This document shows, one piece after another, positions 27,014 to 33,823 of a stretch of DNA of 35,753 nucleotides (position 1 is its first letter; each line of letters starts with the position of its first letter). A program made the translations under genes and the position numbers. Source of the stretch: Abditibacteriota bacterium (lineage in GTDB: Bacteria; Armatimonadota; UBA5829); the NCBI GenBank assembly GCA_017552965.1, contig JAFZNQ010000036.1, positions 1 to 35,753 on the forward strand. Reading direction: 5' to 3'. The notes beneath the pieces are model-generated. The model searched no databases and was not told the origin of the DNA. It worked only from the letters and a program-made list of their open reading frames with translations.

Positions 27014-28354
27014 TTAGTCTGCCGTCCTGCTCTTTTTTTTCGCGCGGACCCTTTTGGTCTGCTGCTTTCTGACGAGCACCGCGTTCTCCGTGTGCTCGTA
27101 GTCCTCCAGATTGATGATGGTGGCGTAGGCCGGCTGGGGAGGCAGAGAGCTGAAGGAGGAGACGTCTATACCCTTTTCCGCCAGCTTGCGGGCTATGGTC
27201 TCGTAGTCTCCGCAGAAGGACTCCATGTCCTCGGTCAGCTGCCGCTGCTCCTCGGGAGCCGGCTCCCTGTCCCGGGTGTCCAGACCACCCAGCTCCATGG
27301 TGATGGCGCCCTCGGAATTGTAGGTCACGTCCACCGCGGTGCCCCCCTCCAGCTGATAGAGGCGGCCGCTGAAACGGGCGCCGGTCTGTCCCACGGTCTC
27401 TCTGGAGCCTATGCGGGTGTAGCCCATTTCCTCGAACACCTCGTCCACGGAACGGGCTATATATTCCTTTTCCTGCTGCCTGACAAGAGCGGCCCTCAGG
27501 GCCTCGTTGGCCACCTTCAGGTCCTCCATGCCCTTCTCCGTGCAGGGGTAGAGCCGGCGCTCCGCGCCGGTCATGTCCGACAGCCAGGCGTTTTCCACCG
27601 TGAGATCGGCGTATTCCTCCCGGATGCGGGCGTATTCGTCGGCCTCCTTTTCCAGAGGCTTCAGGGTCAGGCTGCAGAGGTCCCGCAAAAAGCTCCTGTC
27701 CGTGACGCCGTCGGCGGCCTTACGGGCCGCTGCCACCCGCTCCTCCAGCTCCTCAGGCAGCTCAGCCAGAGACAGCTTTTCCAGCAGGCTCCACACCCGG
27801 TCGTATTCCGCTGTGTCCTGAGCCTCTTCGGGAGCGGCGGGATCTTCCTCCCCCAGGTCCACAATGCCGCCAGAGATACGGCCGGCCACCTTCTCGGTGC
27901 ACTGAGCCTTCAGCTTTTCGAGAGAAGCAGAGGTCCTTTCGGCCTTTTCCGCCAGGGCAGCCAGCCGGCTGTTCACCTGCTGTATGTCGCTGACGGTGCT
28001 GTGCCGGGGCAGGTCCCGGAGGGTCTCCGCTTCCTGCATGGCTTTCACCAGACCCTGTTCCAGCGCGGCCAGACGGCCCGAGTATCCCTCACCCTCAAAC
28101 AGTGTCTTCAGGGCCTTCATGCGGGCCTGACAATCCCGGCCTCTCGCCAGCGCCTTTTCTGCCAGGACCCCCTTCTGGCTCTCGGCAGTGTCCAGCATCT
28201 GCTGCAGCCTGAGGAGGGCTGCCCTCTGGGTGGCCAGGACCCGCCGGTCCTTTTCGTTGCGTATCTCATCGGCTATCTGGGCCGCGGTCTTGCCGGCCCA
28301 GGCTGCCAGCAGCACGGGCATGAGGGCGGGTATGATGATGATCTCTGCGCTCAC
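27014..28354 (-). CDS. Coiled-coil protein with hydrophobic N-terminus, function unknown
   Basis: This 446-residue protein matches no family I know. The GTG start at 28354 overlaps the kinase stop in a GTGA junction and has AGGAG 9 nt upstream. It begins with a strongly hydrophobic stretch, EIIIIPALMPVLLAAWAG, that may insert into the membrane. Residues about 25-330 are mainly charged heptad-rich helices (coiled coils). A more globular part follows at about 330-415, with GYTRIGSRETVG and TAVDVTYNSEGAITMELGG. The C-terminus is very basic (KQQTKRVRAKKKSR). It could be a scaffold or kinase substrate at the membrane. Confidence 0.75.
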   Translation of the reverse strand: MSAEIIIIPALMPVLLAAWAGKTAAQIADEIRNEKDRRVLATQRAALLRLQQMLDTAESQKGVLAEKALARGRDCQARMKALKTLFEGEGYSGRLAALEQGLVKAMQEAETLRDLPRHSTVSDIQQVNSRLAALAEKAERTSASLEKLKAQCTEKVAGRISGGIVDLGEEDPAAPEEAQDTAEYDRVWSLLEKLSLAELPEELEERVAAARKAADGVTDRSFLRDLCSLTLKPLEKEADEYARIREEYADLTVENAWLSDMTGAERRLYPCTEKGMEDLKVANEALRAALVRQQEKEYIARSVDEVFEEMGYTRIGSRETVGQTGARFSGRLYQLEGGTAVDVTYNSEGAITMELGGLDTRDREPAPEEQRQLTEDMESFCGDYETIARKLAEKGIDVSSFSSLPPQPAYATIINLEDYEHTENAVLVRKQQTKRVRAKKKSRTAD

Positions 28355-30042
28355 TTTTGCACTCTCCTTTTCCAGGCGTCCAGCTCCCTGCTCTTGCCCA
28401 TGGCCACCAGCCATGCCTCAAAGGAGGGCTCCAGCCGGCTGTTGCTGTCTATGAGGGACAGGCACACCTCGAAGAAATCGTCATAGGACTTCCTGAAGGC
28501 CTTCTCCAGACAGTCCACCACCTCGGCCGGGTCCTTCACGGTCCTGCCGTCCTTGAGCCTGAATTCTTTCATTCCGGACAGCGAATAGCCCAGGACCCAC
28601 AGGGAATAGGTCCTGTTGCGGGAGCCCTGCTCCGAGCCTGTGTAGAGCTTCTCTATGTCACGGGCCAGGTCCGCCTTTTCCCGGGAGCCGCCGGTGCAGT
28701 CCAGATAGGAGGACAGCACTCCGGCCCTGAGTATGTCGTCGAAAAAGGCGGGGGTCTCTCCGGCAGCCAGGCAGCTCATGAGCTGCAGGCCCAGATCCCG
28801 CAGGCTGTCGTATCTGGAGCCCTTCCAGTAGAGGGCCTTCAGGTCCGGGTCCAGCCTGTAGAGGGTGTCGAAAAAGCCGGCGTCCGCATCGGCAGTGCTC
28901 TCCGTGGCGTCGTCGCACACGGTCTGGAGGTCCGGCCTTCCCGAATCGCCGAAATGCCTGGACAAGTAGCCTCTGTAGAGCTGCTTTTTGCCCTCCTCCC
29001 AGTTGGCAGCCATGGCCTGGACCAGGGAATGCATATCCCCGTAGGTCTTGCCGGCGAAGGGATAGGGCTTCCAGCCCGGGGTCCGCGCGTCGGCTTCGCC
29101 GCTGCCGGGAAGGGGCTGGTCTATACCCTTGAGCCATTTGGCCACCTGCTCGTAGCCCCAGCGGCAATTGGGATTCTGCTTCTCGTGCCGGTGGGAGATA
29201 TCCTGATAGAGCAGGGCTCCTATCAGGTCCTTCAGCTCCTGCTCCATATTATCCGGGAAGGGCACAGTGGACATGAGCCTGTATTTGGGTATCTCCGCCT
29301 CGGGTATATCCTTCCAGGGCACCTGGCCGCAATAGAGCTCATAGAGACAGATGCCCAGAGAATAATAGTCCGACAGGTCCGTATAGACGTCGCTCAGGGC
29401 TTCGAGGGAGGCATACACGGTGGTGAGGCCGGTGCTGGTGGCCACGGAGGTGGCTCCGTCCCGGGCCACGGTGCTGACTCCGAAGTCTATGATGACCACT
29501 CTGGACATGTCGTCGGACAGCATCATGTTGGCGGGCTTCAGGTCCTTGTGAAAGACCCCCGCGCTGTGCATGGCCTTCAGGCCCTCGTTGACCGAGGGGA
29601 TCACCAGCCGCTTCAGCTCCTTCAGGCCGAAGCGCTTGCCGGCCAGACTGCCGTTTTTGTAGTATGGAAGTATGACCCAGGGATAGCCGTCCAGATAGCC
29701 GGAGGCCAGATATCTGGCCACAAAGGGCGAGTCTATCTTCAGTATCTGCTGCACCACTTCGGGCTTGACGGCGGCCCGGCGCCGGAAGATCTTGGCCACA
29801 CAGGTCCTCTGACCGTCGGTGCATTTGTAGAGGTCGGCTTCGCCGGAGGCGGTCTCCATAGTCTCTGTGACTGTAAAGCCGCCCAGCACAGCGCCCAGAG
29901 CGCTGCCGGGGCCGGCGTTGCCGCGGACTTTCGTGGCGGGTTCGTCGTCGTTGTGGGATACACGGGTGGCCGGAGCGCCATTTATCTGCGTGACCTGAGT
30001 CTCGCCGCGCACCCGGGTACGGGGGGTTTCGTTTTCTGCCAT
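28351..30042 (-). CDS. Ser/Thr protein kinase with TxV-rich N-terminus and unknown C-terminal domain
   Basis: The 563-residue protein has a Hanks-type kinase domain at about 55-310. The catalytic Lys is Lys84 (VAKIF), the catalytic loop is HKDLKPAN at 165-172, with Lys in place of the usual Arg of HRD, and DFG is at 186-188. ASLEAL stands at the APE position. The glycine loop is degenerate. Residues 5-41 contain repeated Thr-Arg/Lys/Gln-Val motifs: TRVRG, TQVTQ, ATRVS and ATKVRG, plausible autophosphorylation and FHA-docking sites. The C-terminal 250 residues form an unassigned helical domain. No membrane segment is visible. AAAGGAGG precedes the ATG. It is the first gene of the operon. Confidence 0.9.
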   Translation of the reverse strand: MAENETPRTRVRGETQVTQINGAPATRVSHNDDEPATKVRGNAGPGSALGAVLGGFTVTETMETASGEADLYKCTDGQRTCVAKIFRRRAAVKPEVVQQILKIDSPFVARYLASGYLDGYPWVILPYYKNGSLAGKRFGLKELKRLVIPSVNEGLKAMHSAGVFHKDLKPANMMLSDDMSRVVIIDFGVSTVARDGATSVATSTGLTTVYASLEALSDVYTDLSDYYSLGICLYELYCGQVPWKDIPEAEIPKYRLMSTVPFPDNMEQELKDLIGALLYQDISHRHEKQNPNCRWGYEQVAKWLKGIDQPLPGSGEADARTPGWKPYPFAGKTYGDMHSLVQAMAANWEEGKKQLYRGYLSRHFGDSGRPDLQTVCDDATESTADADAGFFDTLYRLDPDLKALYWKGSRYDSLRDLGLQLMSCLAAGETPAFFDDILRAGVLSSYLDCTGGSREKADLARDIEKLYTGSEQGSRNRTYSLWVLGYSLSGMKEFRLKDGRTVKDPAEVVDCLEKAFRKSYDDFFEVCLSLIDSNSRLEPSFEAWLVAMGKSRELDAWKRRVQK

Positions 30043-30068
30043 ATTGGCCTCCTTTAGATAGTTTGCCG

Positions 30069-30085
30069 GCGGCCCGACGGGCCGC
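30069..30085 (-). promoter_or_regulatory. Leader hairpin of the kinase operon
   Basis: GCGGCCC (30079-30085, minus sense) and GGGCCGC (30069-30075) form a perfect 7-bp GC stem with a 3-nt loop. It lies between the predicted transcription start (about 30099) and the kinase ribosome site. There is no T-run, so it is not a terminator; it may protect the mRNA or bind a regulator. Confidence 0.5.
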
Positions 30086-30105
30086 TTCGATTAGTATATA
30101 TACCT

Positions 30106-30134
30106 ATTATATCACAATTGCCGGCCTTATGCAA
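30106..30134 (-). promoter_or_regulatory. Promoter of the kinase-FHA-AAA operon
   Basis: On the minus strand TTGCAT (30129-30134) is followed after 17 nt by TATAAT (30106-30111), preceded by TGTGA (30116-30112). It sits in the 97-nt gap between the DUF6273-like gene and the kinase gene, so the kinase operon can be transcribed on its own. Confidence 0.82.
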
Positions 30135-30139
30135 AGGCT

Positions 30140-31366
30140 TCAGAGCTGTATCATCATCACGGGCCGCACCCCTATGTTGGTGGAGGCCACGTCCTGGCCT
30201 GTGAGCACGCACTCTCCCTTGACAAAGGTGGCCAGGGAGGTGGCCTCCGTGGAAGCGATGCGCCCCTCAAAGGGCGCCACGAACACGGCTGATTCTCTGC
30301 CCAGTCCCGGGGTCCTCAGCCACCAGCCCGCGTGGCCCGAAGGCACGGCTATGCCGTGGGACTCGGCAAAACGGGTGGGATAGCACAGCCGGTCATTGTT
30401 GCGGGGCATATACCGCATGGCTTCTTCGTAGGACAGGATGAACACCCTGTCCACAGTGTCCGCCCCGCCGGGAATGAGATAGGTGGGATTTTGGCGGGCC
30501 TCCACTTTGGTATTGAGGATCAGCCTTTTTTCGGCGGAGGAGAAGACCTCGTTGTAAAAGGGTCCACCCAGCCAGGCCCTCAGGGCGCAGTGTTCCCAAT
30601 CAGTGGGGGCGGCCTGGTCGTGATAGGAGGTGCACTCCAGCACAAAACGGCTGATGAGGAGGGCCCGGGCGCCGGACACGCTCAGCACTATCCATTCCAC
30701 CGGGGACTTTTTGGCCGCCGATTCGATGTAATAGGAGCCCAGGAGCACGGTCATGCCCGCCTTCAGTACCCTGGACCTGATGCCTTCCAGCAGCTCGGGG
30801 CTGTCCTTGTAGTCGCCCAGAGCAGAGAGGAGCCTGTAGGCCTCGGGATATCGCTTGGAGTTGGCCGCCACGATGGCGTCGTTGTACATGGCGTTCAGAC
30901 GGGCCTCCTCCTTGCCCAGGGCCCGGGACAGCTCCATGAATTCGTCGCTGATGACGTGGGGGACCTGCTCTATCTTGTCCATATCCCGGGAAGCGATGAT
31001 CAGGTCCAGAGGCCTGTCGGCGTTTTCGATGCGGCGGACTATCCCCGAGGCCAGGTCAGACTGCTTTTTCATCTCCTGGGCCATGATCCTGAGAGACTGC
31101 TTTTTCTCCGGGGCGGCGGCTGCCAGCAGGACCAGCAGCTCATAGGAGCTGCCGGTAACGGCCTGATACTTTTGCAGATCTCCCGGCACCTTCGGTCTCT
31201 GATAATTGACCGATTCCTCCGGGCGGAGATCCACTGCCCCCCTGAGGGCCTTGGTGTCCGCGGGGATATGGGGCCTGGTCTGCCGCTGCCGCCCGGAAGG
31301 CGTCTGCAGGGATTGCAGGGAACAGAGCCCCAGGACCAGAAAGAAGATGAATATAGCCACCCACAT
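30140..31366 (-). CDS. Membrane-anchored protein with DUF6273-like C-terminal domain
   Basis: The 408-residue protein starts with one hydrophobic helix (residues 3-20) that probably anchors it with the rest outside or inside the cell; topology is unclear. Residues about 60-205 are helical. The C-terminal half, about 215-408, resembles DUF6273, a domain seen in secreted or surface proteins of Firmicutes. Matches to the pattern as I recall it are VEWIVLSVSGARALLIS, HCALRAWLGGPFYNEVFSSAEK, DRVFILSYEEAMRYMP, GWWLRTPG and GVRPVMMI. Its function is unknown. It starts 9 nt after the metallophosphoesterase stop and lies just upstream of the kinase operon promoter. Confidence 0.72.
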   Translation of the reverse strand: MWVAIFIFFLVLGLCSLQSLQTPSGRQRQTRPHIPADTKALRGAVDLRPEESVNYQRPKVPGDLQKYQAVTGSSYELLVLLAAAAPEKKQSLRIMAQEMKKQSDLASGIVRRIENADRPLDLIIASRDMDKIEQVPHVISDEFMELSRALGKEEARLNAMYNDAIVAANSKRYPEAYRLLSALGDYKDSPELLEGIRSRVLKAGMTVLLGSYYIESAAKKSPVEWIVLSVSGARALLISRFVLECTSYHDQAAPTDWEHCALRAWLGGPFYNEVFSSAEKRLILNTKVEARQNPTYLIPGGADTVDRVFILSYEEAMRYMPRNNDRLCYPTRFAESHGIAVPSGHAGWWLRTPGLGRESAVFVAPFEGRIASTEATSLATFVKGECVLTGQDVASTNIGVRPVMMIQL

Positions 31367-31375
31367 GGTCAGCTG

Positions 31376-32359
31376 TCAGAACCTGTATTCTCTGTCTATG
31401 CCGCAGCCTATGCGCCGGACCCGGATGATCCTGCGGCGGGGGTCCACCGTGAAGACGTCCAGCACCTGTTCGTTGATGGTGCCGTCGGGACGCAGGGGAT
31501 ACATGTGATCCCAGTAGGACGCCTGAGCTCCGCGGCCCGCGTCGCAGGTGGTGGATATGACGGGATAGCCCTTCTTGCTGTAGATGGCGTGATCCATGTG
31601 CACGTGCCCCGACACCACGGCGGCTATGCGGGCCCGGGCCTTGTCGTACACGCTGTCCAGGATGCCTAAGGTCACGTTGGCGGGACGGGTGAGCCAGGGA
31701 CCGCCCTGATCCCCCTTGTGCACGGGGCCGTAGTCAAAGAGAATGTGCTGAAACACCACTATGTTCCAGCCTTTGGGAGTCTGCAGCACCGTCTTTTTGA
31801 GCCAGTCCTCCTGCTCCTTTTCCAGGCCCTCTCCGGCCTCGTCGCCCGTGTCCAGCAGGATGTAGCGCATGCGGGCCTTTTTGTGATCTATGTAGTAGTA
31901 GAGCTTGTCCTCGCCCTGATAGGCCCCGGGAGACACCCGGCGCACTATTTTGGCGAACTCGGAGGCGGGCAGGCGCTCCCCGCCCTGATAGTTGGTGTCG
32001 TGATTGCCCCTCAGCACCGCCGGCTGAGTAAAGCCGTAGAGGGATATGACGTCGCCGATGGTCTCCGCCGCCTCTTTGGCGGTGGTGTTGGCGTTCATGT
32101 AGTCGCCGCCCAGCACCACCAGCTCTATGCCGGTGGCCTTCATCACGTATTCGGCCACGGCGGGGCTGAACAGAGGATTGTCGGGCCTGTGACAGTCGGT
32201 GATGAACAAAAAGGAATCGCCTGCCGGCGCCGACTTCATGTCCTGCCTGACCGCCTCCACCCGCCCGGGCAGATAGTCCGTCCAGTAGTCCGGCAGTCCG
32301 GCGCACAAGGCGGCTCCGCAGACCGCCAGCAACAATAAGGCCATACACAACTTGCGCAT
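31376..32359 (-). CDS. Secreted calcineurin-like metallophosphoesterase
   Basis: The 327-residue protein has a signal peptide (about residues 1-20, ending near CAALCAG-like small residues) and a calcineurin-like fold. Metal ligands are visible in order: Asp55 and His57 (ITDCHRP), Asp86 (GGDY), Asn119-His120 (RGNHD), His205 (VFQH) and His252/His254 (SGHVHMDH). The substrate cannot be told; nucleotides, phospholipid head groups or wall teichoic-type esters are all possible for secreted members. AGGAG lies 8 nt before the ATG. The TGTG-type promoter at 32417-32427 drives it away from the oxidoreductase gene. Confidence 0.88.
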   Translation of the reverse strand: MRKLCMALLLLAVCGAALCAGLPDYWTDYLPGRVEAVRQDMKSAPAGDSFLFITDCHRPDNPLFSPAVAEYVMKATGIELVVLGGDYMNANTTAKEAAETIGDVISLYGFTQPAVLRGNHDTNYQGGERLPASEFAKIVRRVSPGAYQGEDKLYYYIDHKKARMRYILLDTGDEAGEGLEKEQEDWLKKTVLQTPKGWNIVVFQHILFDYGPVHKGDQGGPWLTRPANVTLGILDSVYDKARARIAAVVSGHVHMDHAIYSKKGYPVISTTCDAGRGAQASYWDHMYPLRPDGTINEQVLDVFTVDPRRRIIRVRRIGCGIDREYRF

Positions 32360-32416
32360 ATTTTACTCCTGTGGGCGCCCCGGAGACCCGGCTCCGGCGC
32401 CGTCGTTATCATATAA

Positions 32417-32427
32417 ATTATACCACA
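32417..32427 (-). promoter_or_regulatory. Metallophosphoesterase promoter, extended -10
   Basis: On the minus strand TGTGG (32427-32423) precedes a perfect TATAAT (32422-32417). No good -35 box is seen at normal spacing, consistent with an extended -10 promoter. The leader would be about 50 nt. Confidence 0.7.
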
Positions 32428-32462
32428 ACCGGCCCCTTATCCGCCACAAAAGCCGGAGCCGC

Positions 32463-32503
32463 CCCGGGCGGGAAAAGCCGGGGACAAAGGGGCCGCCGGC
32501 GGC
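32463..32503. repeat. GC-rich palindromes in the divergent promoter region
   Basis: The gap 32360-32587 (228 nt) holds two divergent promoters. Between them lie CCCGGGCGGGAAAAG (32463-32477), close to the sequence before sppA, and the palindrome GCCGCCGGCGGC near 32492-32503, followed by seven A residues. They may be operator or transcript-end structures. Confidence 0.4.
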
Positions 32504-32519
32504 AAAAAAAGGGAGATAA

Positions 32520-32530
32520 TGTGCTACAAT
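32520..32530 (+). promoter_or_regulatory. Oxidoreductase operon promoter, extended -10
   Basis: TGTGC-TACAAT at 32520-32530 is followed by AGTAGT and closely copies the groES promoter (TGTGC-TATAAT-AGTATT). No clear -35 is present. Transcription would start near 32537, 50 nt before the ATG. Confidence 0.65.
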
Positions 32531-32587
32531 AGTAGTGACAGACCCGGCATCCGCCCGCGGAGGCGCTGCCGGCAAACAGGAGGACCA

Positions 32588-33817
32588 ATGAGCAACAAGA
32601 TCAAGGTAGGCGTCTTCGGAGCCGGCCGGGGGCAGACCATGGTGTCTGTGCTGTCGGGGCATCCGGACGCAGAGCTGACGGCAGTCTGCGACAGCTGGCA
32701 GCCGGCTCTGGAGAGCTGCAGAAAAAAGGCGGAGGAACACGGGGCAAAGGTGGAGCTCTACGAGGACTTTGACCGGTTTCTCGAACATGACATGGACGCG
32801 GTGGTGCTGGCCAACTACGCCAACGAGCACGCGCCCTGCGCCGTCAGATGCCTGCAGTCCGGCCGGCACGTGGTCAGCGAGGTGCTGTGCATGCAGAATA
32901 TGGCCGAGGCAGTGGAGCTCATCGAAGCGGTGGAAGAGTCCGGCAAGGTGTACACTTATGCGGAAAACTATTCCTACTTCCGCACCACGGCGGAGATGCG
33001 GAAGATCTACCGCCGGGGAGACATAGGCGAGTTTCAGCACGGCGAGGGCGAATACGTCCACGACTGCTCCTCCGCCTGGCCCCAGCTGACCTACGGGGAC
33101 AGGGACCACTGGCGCAACCTCACCGCCGCTCCTTTTTACTGCACTCATTCCGTGGGCCCCGTGATGACCATAACCGGCCTGCGCCCGGTGAAAGTGGCTG
33201 GCTTTGAAAGCCCCAATCTGAACAACCGCCTGCACGGCAAGCTGTGCGGCGACGGCTGCATGCTGTGCGTGCAGTTTGAAAACGGCGCCACCGGCAAGTT
33301 CCTGCCCTGGAACAACGGCTTCCGGCGCAGCCAGGAGGCCATCTGGTACTGCATCTACGGCACCAACGGCCAGATGGAGACGGACCGCTTCGGCGAAGGC
33401 TCGAACATGCTGCACCTGTGGATACAGGACAAAGGGGAAGACAGGTATTACAAGCCCGAGTTTGCCGACACCGGCGAGCTGGCCAGGTCTGTCAGCGGCC
33501 ACGGAGGCTCCGACTTTTACACCATGCAGTATTTTCTGGACGCCATTCTGGGCCGGGAAGGCGGAGAGAACGCCATCGACGTCTATACCGCCGTGGATAT
33601 GACCATGGTGGGCGTGCTGGGCTACAGGTCCATACTGGAGGGCTCTGCCTCCATCCCCTGCCCCGACCTGCGGATCAGGGCCAACCGGGACGCCGTCAGG
33701 CACGACCGCCTGTGCGCCGACCCCCGGGTGGAGGGCCACGGCCCCGCCTGCTCCTGGGGAGACCCGGAGATCCCGGACAGCGTGTACGAAGAGACACGCC
33801 GGCAGCAGTCGCGGTGA
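32588..33817 (+). CDS. Gfo/Idh/MocA family oxidoreductase
   Basis: The 409-residue protein is a dinucleotide-dependent sugar or cyclitol dehydrogenase. The N-terminal Rossmann fold has GVFGAGRGQ at 8-16 and the acidic CDSW at 34-37. The usual EKP signature, whose Lys joins in catalysis, reads EVLC at 98-101, so the Lys is absent. The C-terminal beta-sheet domain includes THSVGPV, the likely active-site His segment. The ATG at 32588 follows AGGAGGA (32578-32584); an upstream in-frame start at 32519 would overlap the promoter and is rejected. It lies 6 nt before a secreted-protein gene, suggesting joint sugar metabolism. Confidence 0.88.
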   Translation: MSNKIKVGVFGAGRGQTMVSVLSGHPDAELTAVCDSWQPALESCRKKAEEHGAKVELYEDFDRFLEHDMDAVVLANYANEHAPCAVRCLQSGRHVVSEVLCMQNMAEAVELIEAVEESGKVYTYAENYSYFRTTAEMRKIYRRGDIGEFQHGEGEYVHDCSSAWPQLTYGDRDHWRNLTAAPFYCTHSVGPVMTITGLRPVKVAGFESPNLNNRLHGKLCGDGCMLCVQFENGATGKFLPWNNGFRRSQEAIWYCIYGTNGQMETDRFGEGSNMLHLWIQDKGEDRYYKPEFADTGELARSVSGHGGSDFYTMQYFLDAILGREGGENAIDVYTAVDMTMVGVLGYRSILEGSASIPCPDLRIRANRDAVRHDRLCADPRVEGHGPACSWGDPEIPDSVYEETRRQQSR

Positions 33818-33823
33818 GGAAAC

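Noticed and set aside
21642-30042. Type VI or type VII secretion locus
   Set aside because: Kinase, FHA and PP2C genes occur in such loci, but no sheath, Hcp, VgrG, membrane-complex or EssC-like gene is present, and the AAA+ protein is not ClpV-like in length or domain order.
27092-30057. Long open frames on the plus strand opposite the coiled-coil and kinase genes
   Set aside because: They mirror the GC-rich codon pattern of real minus-strand genes, lack ribosome sites and show no domain motifs.
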